Source of the DNA: Cycas panzhihuaensis
Taxonomy: Eukaryota; Cycadophyta
Length of the DNA: 64,000 nt
Assembly: GCA_023213395.1 (NCBI GenBank)
Contig: CM041465.1
Coordinates: forward strand, 37,827,741 to 37,891,740
Direction: 5' to 3'
Position numbers and translations under genes: made by a program. The notes beneath the pieces are model-generated. The model was not told the origin of the DNA, did not search any database, and saw only the letters and a list, made by a program, of their open reading frames with translations. The first letter of the stretch is position 1, and every line of letters starts with the position of its first letter. Below, piece after piece: positions 38,574 to 51,677 of the stretch.

Positions 38574-39695
38574 ATGATATGTTTTTTAATCTTTAATTTT
38601 ATAATACTATTTAAAATGAGTATAAAATGGCTTGTTAATATTTATTTTTCATGTTTCTAACCTTCATGTAGTAGAAAATTGCCATTTAGATACTTAAAAA
38701 ATTACGAAGCAGGTGCAACTAACTTGTTTACAAGTGCAATCAAGTGATCTACAAGTGCAACCAGGGGTCTGCGAGTGTAACCAAGAGGTCTGCATATGCA
38801 ACCTGAAGCCTGTTGGTGCAACCTGAAGCCTGTTGGTGCAACCTAAAGCCTACAAGTGTAACCTTTGCGACCACAAGTGCAACCCGAAAAATAAAAAAAT
38901 AAACAGAATTTTAACAGAGAAAAAGGAGTCTGTTTTGCACAAAATTTTAGGAGGATGATTTTATATGTGTCCTCTACACAATAGAAAAAAGAAAACCATA
39001 GATTAAATGGTTTTAAGTTAGTTTTTCAACTGATCGAATGTTAGTTAAAAAACTAAAATAAAAAAACCATTTTAGGAAGAAACATGCATGACAGGGTTTC
39101 AAAACTGCCCGGATTTTTTCAAGAATGGAAGGAAGGATGCCCAGCAACTGTAAACGCAACAATAGGAGCAAAAATCGTGGGAAGATAATGCAAAATAACT
39201 TTCCAAAGAAAAAGAATGGCTCCAAACTAAAGACTGTGTAGGTGAAACGGAGGGGGAGAAAAAATGCAAAGAAGAAACAAACAAAAGAAACAAGAGAAAA
39301 GTGCCTAGATCTGTTCGTGGGAGCATTGAAGAAGCCCAAAAGGGCTTAGTTGCAGCCAAAGAATGAAGAAAACTAGTTGTATTAGTCCAAGGAAGACACC
39401 CAAATAGCAATCTTCTCCAAGAAAGGGTTTATGGTTGAATAGTAACCAAAACTTCATATATAGATCGTTAGTAATGGTACCAAAAAGTATGTAGCAGCCT
39501 GAAATGCGCCTAGCACACATTTCTCCACTCCCAAATTGTTGTAGCAATCTTATTCATACTCAATAGAGCACAAAAATATAGAATTTTGTAAGAAAAAATC
39601 CAAATATTTTCAAATTTAATGTATCATTATTGTATGTTGTTCTGAATTTGTTTTGATTGGACTAAGTTTTTGCTTTTCCATTCAAATTTGAATCA
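38574..39695 (+). repeat. 5' LTR of gypsy I, duplicate copy
   Basis: 1,122 bp, tgatatgtttttt to aatttgaatca. It matches 46044-47138 and 51865-52931 and includes a minisatellite of about nine 20-21-bp units (38711-38887). Confidence 0.9.
38711..38887. repeat. 20-21-bp minisatellite in gypsy I LTR, copy 1
   Basis: About nine degenerate units of the form caagtgcaaccaagtgatct and tggtgcaacctgaagcct. It contains one more tggtgcaacctgaagcctgt unit than the LTR at 46044. Confidence 0.9.
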
Positions 39696-41251
39696 ATATT
39701 TTTAGTATCAAAGCTTAGTTTCTTGCAAACCTTGGGAATTTAGGGATTTTTAAAGAAAAAAATAGAGAAAACCCTCTTTGTTTTAACTGTGAAAAGGTTT
39801 TTATGAAAACTAAGTTTCAGTATTTATTGACTGGTGAACCTTTAACTGAACCGCTTGAGAGAGAGCGTAGACAGTGAAGGAAGATGGCTGAGCCAGAGTA
39901 AGAGATGGAGAAAAGGTTCATAAAGATGCAACAAAATCTTAACAGACTAACCCAGCTTGTAGCACAACTAGTCTCTTAACAAGGTGCAACTTCTTCAATA
40001 GCCAAAGGCATAAAAAAAGAAGAAGATGAACTACTGAACGAAGAAACAAATGAAGAACTGACAGAAGACCAACAAGAAGAGGAAGAAGATGACAATCCAT
40101 CGGTAACAACACATCCATTCAAGGTAGAGGCAAAACTTGAATTGCCCCTCTATGATAATACCTTAGGTGCTGAAAAGTTAGATGGTTGTTTGGACCAACT
40201 AGAAACATATTTTTTAATTTATGGGTATAAAAACCAGCAGAAAATTACTTTTGCTAAGTTAAAATTGTCTAAGCATGCATTAGTTTGGTGGAATGCATAC
40301 CTTAAATTCCATAATATATATATGAAATTACATGGCAGCGATTTAAAATCCTCATAAAGAAGCAATTCTATCCTATTGGGTATAAAGAGTAGCAGAGGAT
40401 TAAATGACAGTATTACCGACAAGAGAAAAGCCAAAATGTCCAAGACTACACTAGAATTTCAAAAACAAGTTGTTGTGTTTTACTGGGTAAAGACATCATG
40501 TTGAAGTATATTGGAGAGCTACACCAACATATTCAGCAAAAACTTCAACTGTTTGAAGTTAAATCGATCGATGAAGCCAACAAGAAAGTGATCGCCATAG
40601 AAAAGAGGAACAAAAAGGTTTTCGCTGAGAGAAAAAGGTTTACACCTCAAGAAGGTAGAAATAAACTTGCACAAGGAAAGAAGTTTCCAAATAAAGTTGA
40701 ACAACAACCCACTGGGATTTTGGCAAGAAGAAACAAGCCAATACCACCTAAATCAAAATCACTTGTACACATTACAAGCGAGTGGGTCACAGCATAGAAA
40801 ATTGTTGGTTCTTACATCCATAAAAGCGGCCCAAGAACAAGGGAAAAGGTAAAGATAAAATTGAATGTAAAGCTTTACTTAACTATGTAGGTGATGAAGA
40901 TGTTTGTGGCATTAAAGGAGCCAATGAGAAGTTGATGCTCATGGCCAATGCGTAGCCTAAAAACAACCATCAACAAGTTGATCCAGAGATTAGAGAGGAG
41001 CTCTTCATGGTAAGAATCTAAGTGAAGCAAAGTATGGCTGATGCCACCTTTCATGGAGAAAGCCAAAAGAACTTAATCTCAAAGGCATTGGTAAAGAAGC
41101 TGGGATTAAAAATGCATGCACATCCTCAACCATATCCTCTTAGATGGCTACAAAAAGATTCAGAGTTGCGAGTTACTCGCTAATGTAAGTTTAAATTTGT
41201 AATTTCTGAAAACTTCATTGATGAAGTTGAATTCGAGGTAGTTCCTTTGGT

Positions 41252-42083
41252 AGTTCCAAAGAACATAAACTATGGTAAGTCACATACTCCAGCACGAGTA
41301 TAAATGATTTCCCATGCATAAAAATATATAAACAAAAAAAGAAAATTCATACATTTCAAAATAAACATTTTAAAAACCGTATGGGAGTCACACTCACAAA
41401 GTAATTTACATACAAGTTGACATGAACTGATGTTTCTTTGAATTAACTCTCATTTGGGTTAAACACAAGTCCATGCTTTCTCTAAGCAATTTGTCACATA
41501 CGTCACTCTGTCACAAGTATAGATATGAGCATATTATGCTTCTATATGCATCACTTATATAAATTATGTATGTTATGTATAGCACTCACTTCGTACTTGC
41601 ATGCATCTCCCTCACATCAATACCCTTGACCGAACTTAAGAATTACAACCTAATTCACAGAACCCTAATTATCTCATGGTTTAACTTAATTGGGTAATAT
41701 TATGGTTGTGTTGAGCTTTGCATTCTATTAAATGCATATATTGTCAAATAGACATCCTTGAAATAGATTGATTTTTCTTCACCCTCACTCGAAAGTACCT
41801 CTCATAATTCATTCTCATTAAGTCCCATATATTGAACTAGATAAATTTATCATCTTATCTACAAGTTTAATGGAGGTTGATTTCTTAAGCCTCACATAGC
41901 CATTCACTAAATCGTAAATTTATATAATAATCAAGAGAGAGAGAGAGAGAGGGAGAGAGAGAGAGAGAGAGTACTGAAAAGAAAGCCAATATGTATTAAA
42001 AGATGAAAAAATGCTTATATATACATCAATACATCCACAAGTTCAATAGTAACTAGCTCCCAAGTCTCACATTATCATTTACT
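41252..42083. other. spacer between duplication copies, diverged H-like sequence
   Basis: About 830 bp. Short blocks such as gggttaaacacaagtccatgc and ctctaagcaatttgt resemble element H LTR sequence (near 35545-35640), so this may be an older H relative. A (GA)n tract lies at about 41934-41972. No gene seen. Confidence 0.5.
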
Positions 42084-42710
42084 AAGTCGTAGACCTTTAA
42101 GTAACCACAAACTTTTATAATTTTGACAAATGGGTTTAGTGGTGGCCAACTTTACAAGCTTTACATTATCACCTTCTGAATTGTAGGCATGATTAATTCA
42201 CAAAAGAGATGTTATAGCTAGATGGAATGAGACATTGAAATCTCCATTCTTGGATACCATACCCTTGATTGAATTTTATCATGACACAAAGATTCTACAC
42301 TACCTCATTCCCTTGCCAATTGATTCTTGTACACTCTCATATCCATCAAATTATCTTTTCCCAATGTAAGTTTCAAATTATTATTGCATTTCCATGCACA
42401 CACATATAGCTAAAGGTCATTGCTTGCTCATTTTTATGTTGTCTATAATGTTTATATATTTCAAGAGTTCAAAATTCTTAAGCAAATACCTTAGTCAACT
42501 TTGTACTAGCATAATACCCTTTGATACACTCATAAAACTTTGAAACCACACATTCTGGATTTTATCCCCATTATGCCACACAATCACATAGATCCTTGAC
42601 AAGATATAGAATATTGGTAATATTGTATGTACAAATGTAGGATATGACATTAGCAACATTTGTTTATTATTACGTGAACTATACGGAACTCCATTACCAA
42701 GGGGGCAAAT

Positions 42711-44035
42711 TGTTTTCCTAATTTTAGGCCTCCTGCCTCCAATTTAAAAATACCATATATGATTCTTCTCTCTTTCTCACATTAGATATGCATAAGTTGT
42801 ATATCATTTATCTTACTCTACATTTGATTGCTTGGTTTTGCTTATCATTTTGCCTTATGTTGCATTTTGATTGATCAATTGTTTGTGTTTATCTATGCAT
42901 ATTATATACCCCCCCATTCCCCTTGCCACAATGAAAATAAAATATATTTCTATATAACAACTTATGTTATGGAGATATAGCTTTGATGACTTCTTTCTTG
43001 TCTTATTTCATACTCTTTTTTAGCTCCTCTAAATGACCATCTCAAGTTGACACGAATCTATACTCCTCTAAGGTAATTTGCATAGATTAAACACAAATTA
43101 ATTACCTCTCAAAATTAGCTATCATGTAGGTTAAATACGAGTCAATGCCTCTCTAAACAATTTGTTTGGGTCAACACAAGTATTTTCTATCATTTTTTAC
43201 TCACATTATACTTAATTTGCATTTTTGGCCTTGAGTTTTAAAGCAATTGATTGTTTTATATAGTTCAATATGTAGATTTTCTTGAGTACATATGAAATAA
43301 GTGGTCATGGCTTGAAAACAAACATTGTATAAGAAGTTATACCCATATTAAGTTTTTAACTTCTCTAATGTACTAGTTTTGCAACTTTCAAGGGTGATTT
43401 CACAATTAAAAAACCTCACAAAGCATAATTACTGCGAATTAGTATTTAAAACCAACTTCCACATAAGTTTGAAAATTTATTCTCCAAACACTCACTATAA
43501 ATACCTCTCACAATCTTCCCTTTTAGAGGATGATGAGGTTTCACTTTCTTGCTCACTTTCTTGCTCACATTTAAGCAAAGCCCTTCACACATTCCTTGCT
43601 TGCTCACACTCAAGTAAAACTTTCATGTGTATCTTTGATCCATTTTTGCTTCTAGTTGGAGGATTTACACATGCCCCATCTATTATCGTCATGTTTTAGG
43701 AGATTGTTTAACATTTCACTTGCTTTGTTTGCCATACTGCTTATTTATGTTCTATGTTATGCATATTGCCATCTTATCAACAATCGTAGTATGGTCCACC
43801 TATATGGTTTATGCAGTACTCAGTCTAATATTGTAGATCTCTTCACATTTTCTACAGTATCATCATAGCTCTTACACTATCTTCCTGCAACTGTACCATA
43901 GGTCAACTTCTACTATTCGGTAATATTGCTCGTGTAATAGCACTAGTTAGAAGGCAACATTTGCTCTAGTAATAAATCAAATTTATAATTACAAGAGCAA
44001 ACATTACTTAAAACAAAAGCCACAAACAAACCCTA
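42711..44035 (+). repeat. LTR of element H, duplication copy 2
   Basis: Nearly identical to 35178-36490, with a TATA box at 43496-43503 and a primer-like site, tgctatcaaagg, at 44040-44051. It has an extra 12-bp repeat (cactttcttgct) near 43550. Confidence 0.7.
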
Positions 44036-44881
44036 TAAGTGCTATCAAAGGTGCTATAATGTTGTTTTCTAACATGTGAAACCTTGGGTGGACAATTGTT
44101 ATGATGCCATTGACCAAAGTTAGAATTGTCATCGATTGAAACACACATACCCATCACCAACTCACAAGCAAACCAAAGTTCTATATATATATATATATAT
44201 ATATAAGATTTTATAAGCTATGGATTTTGGTCCAACATGTCCTATTGCAATGCCTTGATGTTCTTCCTTCAACATTGTTTGGACGTTTTTAGGCACTACG
44301 CATCTTTGAAGTACATGATCTTTGCCTAATTTGTAAAGAAACCCTCCTATTAGTTGGTAGGGTGTTGCTTTCCTTACTAATTCCCTTCGTTGTTAGAAGG
44401 CATGTCAACAACATTCATTGACCATTATGTTCGTTACAATGCATGTCGCAACCACTATTGACACACTTACAAAATAAAAAATAAAATAAAATAATTATTG
44501 ATGTTATATTTATAGGGCACAACCAAACCTTGGTGCATAGGATACCATAAAAGAGTTGAGCAATGAAGTTTAGTATTAAAAACAACTGGGTAAAGGTAAG
44601 GAGTAACAAGGTATCTTAATGCTAAGGAAACCCAAAGAAGAACTCACTAATACCTACCTCAAAGATGATTTTAATTTCATCGCAATGAATGAACAAGACA
44701 TTCAGCTCAAACACTTGCCTAGTTATGTTTATGAAGAGGATGAATGCAGTTGCATAAAACCGTCTACAATAACGATGCAAAACATGATGCTTTTGACGAG
44801 CCTAGAAGACATCAAGGTAGAGCCCTAAGAAACTTAAGAGAAATTAGATGTTATAGGTGTAATGAGAAAGGTCATATTGCT
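44036..44881 (+). pseudogene. element H leader and gag fragment, duplication copy 2
   Basis: Same content as 36491-37417. The ORF at 44744-44947 reads through the knuckle start CYRCNEKGHIA (about 44848-44880). The LINE then interrupts it. The remainder, TNYPICP, lies after the LINE at 57911-57931. It therefore once encoded a CX2CX4HX5C-type knuckle, consistent with gag. Confidence 0.7.
44182..44205. repeat. (TA)n microsatellite, about 24 bp
   Basis: Short counterpart of the 106-bp TA tract at 36635-36740. Confidence 0.95.
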
Positions 44882-46043
44882 TATCACAGTTTGGTAGAGA
44901 GGGACGCTCCCTCTCGACCATCGAACGTTTTCTGTGGAGATACGTAGAGGGGTTACAAGGGAGAGACATTGGATGGTGCCTCAAAGGAGTGACCAGGAGG
45001 AGAGGTAGTAGTTGTCCGGATCCAAATCCACATGTAGTCCTTTTTTTAGCAGAGAGTGCTAGGAACCCAAACCTAAAGAAAGGAGGAATCACTTGGGTTT
45101 GGGCAGAAAGTCTAGGTGATAGAGCGGAAGAGCAGGTGTGGCGATCTTGAGAAGGAGCCCCAGGACATCAGCAACTCCATTGATACAGCTAGATTTCAAA
45201 GATATGAGTGATGCTTCAACGAGCCGGGTGAATAGTTTGTTAGCTTGGCAACTCTCTGATTTTTTTTTCTAATTAGTCAATTTTAGACCTACTAAATGGA
45301 GGAAATGCACTAATTAAACTAGTCTCAATCTTTCCCTCTGGGAAGGTCTTGCTGAGATGTTCTAAAAACTGAAGAGGTAGAGACGTGTGAAATTAACCCA
45401 ATCTATCAAGACAACTTAATTAAAATCCGTGTTCCAAAAGACCTTATCGAAAAGATAGAGAAATGCTAGGAGAATAGCTTAGTAAGAAGGTTTTCAGGGC
45501 CCAGACCAAGGTTAGATATTATAAGAAAATGGTTGGTGATCAAATGGAGGACTAAAAACCTAGTGGAGGTCATGGCTATGCCAAAGGGTGTGTCTTATTT
45601 AGGTTTGCAAATCGGAAAGATATGATAAGCATACTCCTAAAATCCCCTTGGATATTAGGTAGAAAGGCAATCACCCTAGAAAAGCGGCATCCAGGTTTTA
45701 ATCTATCGGTGCCAACAATGAAGCAGGCATCAATATGGGTCCAGATGCCCAGGCTACCCTTGCAATTCTGAAATCTGGAAGTTATAAAAGGTGTAGCGGA
45801 AGCAATAGGGCCTTTACTGGTAAATGACTCAACAACGAAGAATAGAACTCAGCTAATAAATGTTAGATTCTGTGTTCTGGTGAGACTTGACAAATGTCTC
45901 CCAGAATTGGTGAGGATTGAATTTAAAGGGTGGGGAAATAACCAAAATTTGTTTATGAGTTGGACAACATCAGATGCTCCAGATGCAGATACTTTGGGCA
46001 CCTCCCTTTGACATGCCCAGGGGATTTGAAGGATGAGGGGGCA
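44882..46043 (+). pseudogene. LINE ORF1, 5' part
   Basis: Same DUF4283-like frame and knuckle as at 37418-38573. Here the knuckle frame is broken by a one-base loss near 45945 (ccaaaatttg against ccaaaaattgg). A further change near 45765 alters the LPLHQ segment. ORF1 products of this type bind RNA as part of the LINE ribonucleoprotein. Gypsy I enters at gggca (46039-46043), and ORF1 continues at 52937. Confidence 0.78.
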
Positions 46044-47138
46044 TGATCTGTTTTTTAATATTTAATTTTAAAATACTATTTAAATGAGTATAAAATGGCT
46101 TGTTAATATTTATTTTTCATGTTTCTAACCTTCATTTAGTAGAAAATTGCCATTTAGATACTTAAAAAATTATAAAGTAGATGCAACTAAGTGGTTTACA
46201 AGTGCAATCAAGTGATCTACAAGTGCAACCAAGAGGTTTACAAGTGCAACCAGCAGTCTGCAAGTGTAACCAAGAGGTCTGCATATGCAACCTGAAGCCT
46301 GTTGGTGCAACCTGAAGCCTACAAGTGCAACCTTTATGACCACAAGTATAACCCGAAAAATTAAAAAATAGATGGAATTTTGACCAAGAAAAAGGAGTCT
46401 GTTTTGCACAAAATTTTAGGAGGACGATTTTATATGTGTCCTCTACACAATAGGAAAAAGAAAACCATAGATTAAATGGTTTTAAGTTAGTTTTTCAACT
46501 GATCAAATGTTAGTTGAAAAACTAAAATGGAAAAACCATTTTAGGAAGAAACATGCATGGCAGGGTTTCAAAACTGCCCGGATTTTTTCAAGAATGGAAG
46601 GAAGGATGCCCAGCAACTGTAAACGCAGCAAATGCAAAACAACTTTCCAAAGAAAAAGAATGGCTCCAAACTAAAGACTGCGTAGGAGAAACGGAGGAAA
46701 GAAAAAATGCAAAGAAGAAACATACAAAAGAAACAAGAGAAAAGTGCCCAGATCTGTTCATGGGAGCATTGAAGAAGCCCAAGAGGGCTTAGTTGCAACC
46801 AAAGAAAGAAGAAAACCAGTTGTATTAGTCCAAGGAAGACACCCAGACGGAAATCTTCTCTAAGAAAGGGTTTATGGTTGAATAGCAACCAAAACTTCAT
46901 ATATAGATCATTAGTAATGGTACCAAAAAGTATGTAGCAGCCCGAAATGCGCCTAGCACACATTTTTCCACTCCCAAATTGTTGTAGCAGTCTTATTCAT
47001 GCTCAATAGAGCACAAAAATATAGAATTTTGTAAGAAAAAATCCAAATATTTTCAAATTTAATGTATCATTATTGTATGTTGTTCTGAATTTGTTTTGAT
47101 TTGACTAAGTTTTTGCTTTTCCATTCAAATTTGAATCA
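46044..47138 (+). repeat. 5' LTR of gypsy I
   Basis: 1,095 bp, tgatctgtttttt to aatttgaatca. It matches 51865-52931 and 38574-39695. Confidence 0.93.
46180..46355. repeat. 20-21-bp minisatellite in gypsy I LTR, copy 2
   Basis: Degenerate units of caagtgcaaccaag(n)ggtct type. The unit order differs slightly from 38711-38887: an extra caagaggtttacaagtgcaacc and one fewer tggtgcaacctgaag. Confidence 0.9.
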
Positions 47139-47145
47139 ATATTTT

Positions 47146-47157
47146 TAGTATCAAAGC
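47146..47157 (+). promoter_or_regulatory. primer-binding site of gypsy I
   Basis: tagtatcaaagc, seven bases after the LTR end, matches the initiator-Met-type site at 11 of 12 positions. The same sequence is present in the duplicate copy (about 39703-39714). Confidence 0.72.
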
Positions 47158-47245
47158 TTACTTTCTTGCAACTCTTGGGAATTTAGGGATTTTTAAAGAA
47201 AAAAAGAGAGAAAACCCTCTTTGTTTTAACTGTGAAAAGGTTTTT

Positions 47246-48300
47246 ATGAAAACTAAGTTTCAGTATTTATTTACTGGCGAACCTTTAACCGAACCGCTTG
47301 AGAGAGAGCGTAGTCAACGAAGGAAGATGGTTGACCCAGAACAAGAGATGGAGAAAAGGTTCATAAAGATGCAGCAAAATCTCGACAGACTAACCCAGCT
47401 TGTGGCACAACTAGTCTCTCAACAAGGTGCAACTTCTTCAATAGCCAAAGGCATAAAGAAAGAAGAAGATGAACTACTGAACGAAGAAACAAATGAAGAA
47501 CCGACAGAAGACCAACAAGAAGAGGAAGAAGATGACAATCCATCGGTAACAACACATCCATTCAAGGTAGAGGCAAAACTTGAATTACCCCTCTATGATA
47601 ATACCTTAGGTGCTGAAAAATTAGATGGTTGTTTGGACCAACTAGAAATATATTTTTTAATTTATGGGTATAAAAACCAACAGAAAATTACTTTTGCTAA
47701 GTTAAAATTGTCTAAGCATACATTAGTCTGGTGGAATGCATATCTTAAATCCTATAATGTAGATGAAATTACATGGCAGCGATTTAAAATCCTCATAAAG
47801 AAGTAATTCTATTCTATTGGGTATAAAGAGCAGCAGAGGATTAAATGACAGTATTACCGACAAGAAAAAAGCCAAAATGTCCAAGACTACACAACAGAAT
47901 TTAAAAAACAAGTTGTTGTGTTTTACTGGGTAAAGACATCATGCTAAAGTATATTGGAGAGTTGCACCAACATATTCAGCAAAAACTTCAATTGTTTGAA
48001 ATTAAATCACTCGATGAAGCCAGCAAGAAAGTGATCGCCATAGAAAAGAGGAACAAGAAGGTTTTCACTGAGAGGAAAAGGTTTACACCTCAAGAAGGTA
48101 GAAATAAACATGCACAAGGAAAGAAGTTTCCAAATAAAGTTGAACAACAACCCACTGAGATTTTGGCAAGAAGAAACAAGCTAATACCACCTAAATCAAA
48201 ATCACTTGTACACATTACAAGCGAGTGGGTCACAGCATAGAAAATTGTTGGTTCTTACATCCATAAAAGCAGCCCAAGAACAAGGGAAAAGGTAAAGATA
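47246..48300 (+). pseudogene. gypsy I gag
   Basis: The frame starts with an ATG at 47246 (MKTKFQYLFTGEPLTEPLER). An N-terminal coil with EQEMEKRFIKMQQNLDRL and an acidic stretch (EEEEDDNPS) follow, then the gag core LPLYDNTLGAEKLDGCLDQL and WWNAYLK, ending at a stop at 47806. Gag continues after frame changes in the 47941-48240 ORF (basic, FTPQEGRNK). A damaged knuckle (HYKRVGHSIENCW) lies at about 48210-48255, where CX2C is altered to HYKR. Gag would package the element RNA. Two or three lesions break it. Confidence 0.85.
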
Positions 48301-48720
48301 AAATTGAATGTAAAGCTTTACTTAACTCTGTAGGTGATGAAGATGTTTGTGGCATTAAAGGAGCCAATGAGAAGTTAATGCTCATGGCCAATGCAGAGCC
48401 TAAAAACAACCATCAACAAGTTGATCCAGAGATTAGAGAGGAGCTCTTCATGGTAAAAATCTAAGTGAAGCAAAGTATGGTTGATGCCACCTTTCATGGA
48501 GAAAGCTAAAAGAACTTAATCTCAGAGGCATTGGTAAAGAAGTTGGGCTTAAAAATGCATGCACATCCTAAACCATATCCTCTTAGATGGCTACAAAAAG
48601 ATTCAGAGTTGCGAGTTACTCGCCAATGTAAGTTTAAATTTGTAATTTCTGAAAAGTTCATTGATGAAGTTGAATGCGAGGTAGTTCCTTTAGGTGTTTG
48701 TCAAGTTGTGTTTGGCAGCC
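48301..48720 (+). pseudogene. gypsy I protease region
   Basis: The stretch leading into the long ORF at 48531 has NLISEALVKKLGLKMHAHPKPYPL and LQKDSELRVT, the segment just downstream of the aspartic protease active site in this gypsy type. The expected D-S/T-G triad is not readable; the equivalent bases near 48495 read FHGES. Protease is probably non-functional. Confidence 0.7.
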
Positions 48721-50330
48721 CATATCTCTATGATAGAGATGGAGTCCATCATAAGAGACTGAGAAATATTCGACTCATCAAGGACAGGAAATCATATTTG
48801 ATCAATGCATCAAAGCCACAAAAGAAGATCTCTCTCATATCTTCCCAACAAGCAAAAAGATTGATTAATACTTGTAAGAAATTTGTTCTGCTAATGGTGA
48901 AGCAAAAGGTGGAAGAAAAAGAGCAAGCAGAGTCTTCAATACAGGCATCGGATAGGAAACAAGTGCAGCAGATTAAAGGCCTAAGGAATAGTTATAATGA
49001 CGTATTCCAGGAGCCAAAAGGGTTGCCCCCTAAGAGGGCAATTGAACATGAAATCCAGCTGGTTGTCGATTCACCTTTGCCAAATCTTAATCTCTACCGA
49101 AACTCAGTTTTGGAGAATGAAGAGATTAAGAGGGAGATTCAAGAACTCTTGGAGCAAGAAGTGATCAAGTCGAGTTGTTTTCCATGCAGTTCACCTATTG
49201 TTTTGGTGCCGAAGAAAGATGGATGATGGAGAATGTGCATTGACTACCGAGCTTTGAACAAGATCACCATAAAGAATCGACATCCCTTACCATGGGTAGA
49301 TGACTTGTTGGACCAGTTGCAATCCACAAAATATTTCAACAAGTTGGATCTGAAATCAGGCTACCATCAAGTTCAAATCCGGGAGGAGGATACTTGGAAG
49401 ACAACCTTCAAATTGAAGCAAGGGTTGTTCGAATGGTTGGTGATGCCTTTTGGTTTGTGCAATGCACCTGCCACCTTCATGAAGTTGATAAATGAGGTAT
49501 TAAAACCCTTCATTGATGATTTTGTAATTGTTTATTTAGATGATATTCTGATTTTTAGTCACACTTAGGAGGAGCACCTCCAACATGTTGAGCAAGTGCT
49601 CAAAGTCCTCCAAGAGCAGCAACTGAAACTTAATCTGAAAAAGTGCGAGTTTAGAAAGCAACATCTCATCTTCTTGGGTTTCGTAGTTGAAGGAGGAGAA
49701 TTGAAGATTGACCTAGCAAAGACTAGAGTCATTCTCAATTGGCCACACCTATGACAACCACAGAGACAAGAAGTTTCATTAGTGCATGTTAATACTTTAA
49801 AAAAATTATTTTCAGATTCTCTCAAATTACAACACCTTTTCATGTATTGATAGGAGGACATGCAAAGTTTCATTGGGAGAATGAACAAGAGAAAGCTTTC
49901 AGGCTTTTGAAGCAGAAAATTTGTGAGGCACCAGTGTTAGCCTTACCCTTATTGCAGAAACCATTTGAATTGGAGACTGATGCTTTAGGTTATGCCATGG
50001 GAACAGTGTTGAAGCAAGAGGGAAGACCGATAGCATACCATTCAGATACATTTAATGGAGTTGTCATAAACTACCCAACTTAACAATAAGGAGCTCTATG
50101 CATTGCACCAAGCAGTCAAGTATTAGAGACTGTATTTGTTGGGAAAAGAGGTGGTCATCCACACCAATCACAAGCCTTTGCAATTCTTGCAAACTCAGTC
50201 CAAATTGTAGCAGGCCATGCACATGAAGTGGATGTCCTATTTGCAGCAGTTTCACATCGTGGTCAAGTATAAAAAAGGTACAACAAACAAAATTGCAGAC
50301 TTATTGTCCAGACGTCCTCAACAGTAAGGT
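48721..50330 (+). pseudogene. gypsy I reverse transcriptase and RNase H
   Basis: RT starts in the 231-codon ORF (48531-49226: EIQELLEQEVIKSS, SPIVLVPKKDG). One stop follows (tga at 49224-49226). It resumes at 49233 with [47 protein letters not shown] and an intact YLDD box at 49533-49544. A stop after FSHT precedes the thumb. RNase H begins in the 49847-50083 ORF with FELETDALGYAMGTVLKQ and ends near 50310 with TNKIADLLSR. Active-site aspartates of RT and the first RNase H aspartate are kept. Confidence 0.92.
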
Positions 50331-50390
50331 ATTTCTAGTTTGTTGGTAGTTATGCAATTTTAGCCTTTCTGTCATAATGAATATGTTGAT

Positions 50391-51677
50391 TTGTACTTGA
50401 AAGATGAGGCATTCAAGCCTATCTTTGAGCAGTTACAGCAGAGAAAAGTAATTGTTGATTTTCAGCTGAAATATGGCCTTCTCTTCAAGCAAAACAAGCT
50501 TTGCATTCCAAAGCATGCAAATCGAATGAAGTGGGTAAGAGAAGCTCACAACTCTGGAGTTGTAGGACACTTTAGAGTGGGAAAGACATTGCTAAATTTG
50601 CAGTGATATATGTATTAGCTAAACATGCAGCAGGATGTGACTACAGTAGTACAAGGATGTACATTGTGTAGCACATCAAAGCCAGCCATTAGGAAGTTTG
50701 GATTATACACTTCACTTTCTGTTCCATCACGACCATGGGAGAGTATCTCCATGGATTTCCTAGGAGGACTACCACGGACTAAAAATGATATGGATTATTT
50801 GTTTGTAGTTGTTGATCTATTCAGTAAAATGGTGGTGTCGATTCCATGTAGGAAGACACATACAGGAGGAGACATGGCTAGATTGTTTTTCCAACATGTT
50901 TGGAAGCATTTTGGACTTCCCAACTCAATCATTTCTTATCGAGATAGCAAATTTCTGAGTCATTTTTGGCAAACGCTTTGGAGAATGATGGATACGAAGC
51001 TGAAGATGAGCACGGCCTTTCATCCTCAAATAGGCGGCCAGATTAAAGTCGTCAACAGGATGTTGGTACAACTGTTACGAGGATACAATGCCAAGCATTC
51101 TAAGATTTAGAATGAAAGTCTCCCATACTTGCAATTTGCCTTCAACAGAGCTATCCATAGCTCAACCCAAAAATCACCATTTAAGATATGTTTGGGATTT
51201 CTGCCTGCAAGTCCATTCAATCTAGAATTTTCTGCTCAACTTTCTACAGGAAATGGGAAGGAGGAAGAAGAAGATGAGAAGGCACGAAGATTCTTGGAAA
51301 GAATTGGAAAAATCCATCAACAGGTTGAAGAGCAGCTTCAAAAATCTCAACAGAGATACAAACAAAGGTATGATGTACATAGAACCAGCCATTCCTTTAA
51401 GAAATGAGATAGAGTTTGGTTGCATCTCAGTAAGAAACGATTGTAAGGTGAAGGTAAAAAGCTAAAACCTATATGTTATGGTCCTTTTACAATCTTGAAG
51501 AAGATTGGGGAAAATACTTTCCAGTTTGAACTTTTAGAATTCATGAATATGTATTCAGTTGTGAATGTTGAGAATCTAAAGATGTTCGAGCCATCCATGT
51601 TGGATGAAGATGAAGACGGAGTTCCACTCTTACCAAATCCGGAGAAGTTGCGAGTAGAGAAAGTGGAACCAATATAA
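50391..51677 (+). pseudogene. gypsy I integrase
   Basis: The N-terminal HHCC zinc segment spans 50391-50690 (EAHNSGVVGHF...CTLCSTSKP), with one stop between. The core ORF (50625-51110) has SISMDFLGGLP with the first aspartate. It then has ISYRDSKF where ISDRD is normal, and FHPQIGGQIKVVNRM where the catalytic glutamate (QTE) is lysine. The C-terminal part runs through 51129-51677 with a coil (RYKQRYDVHRT) and a YSVVNVENLKMFEPS tail. Two catalytic substitutions plus stops make it inactive. No chromodomain seen. Confidence 0.9.

Larger units (their letters stand above)
38574..41251 (+). mobile_element. gypsy I, truncated duplicate copy
   Basis: A 5' LTR (38574-39695), primer-like site, gag and the start of the protease region of gypsy I, broken at 41251 where the duplication ends. 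Gag from about 39804 carries stops absent from the other copy (two within the first 60 codons). The 40142-40357 ORF keeps LPLYDNTLGAEKLDG and WWNAYLK. The 40498-40797 ORF matches the gag C-terminal part. No RT or integrase remains. Confidence 0.9.
42084..48694 (+). repeat. segmental duplication, copy 2 (6.6 kb)
   Basis: Repeat of 34551-41251. Unlike copy 1, it continues without a break into the rest of gypsy I, the LINE and H sequence, so copy 2 preserves the original order at its right end. It is about 90 bp shorter, largely through the shorter (TA)n. Confidence 0.95.

Noticed and set aside
39013-39547. Overlapping minus-strand ORFs rich in Phe and Leu (also 46568-46963 and 52342-52800)
   Set aside because: They are antisense to the gypsy I LTR and recur in each LTR copy with different breaks. 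Composition reflects A-rich sense strand, not coding.
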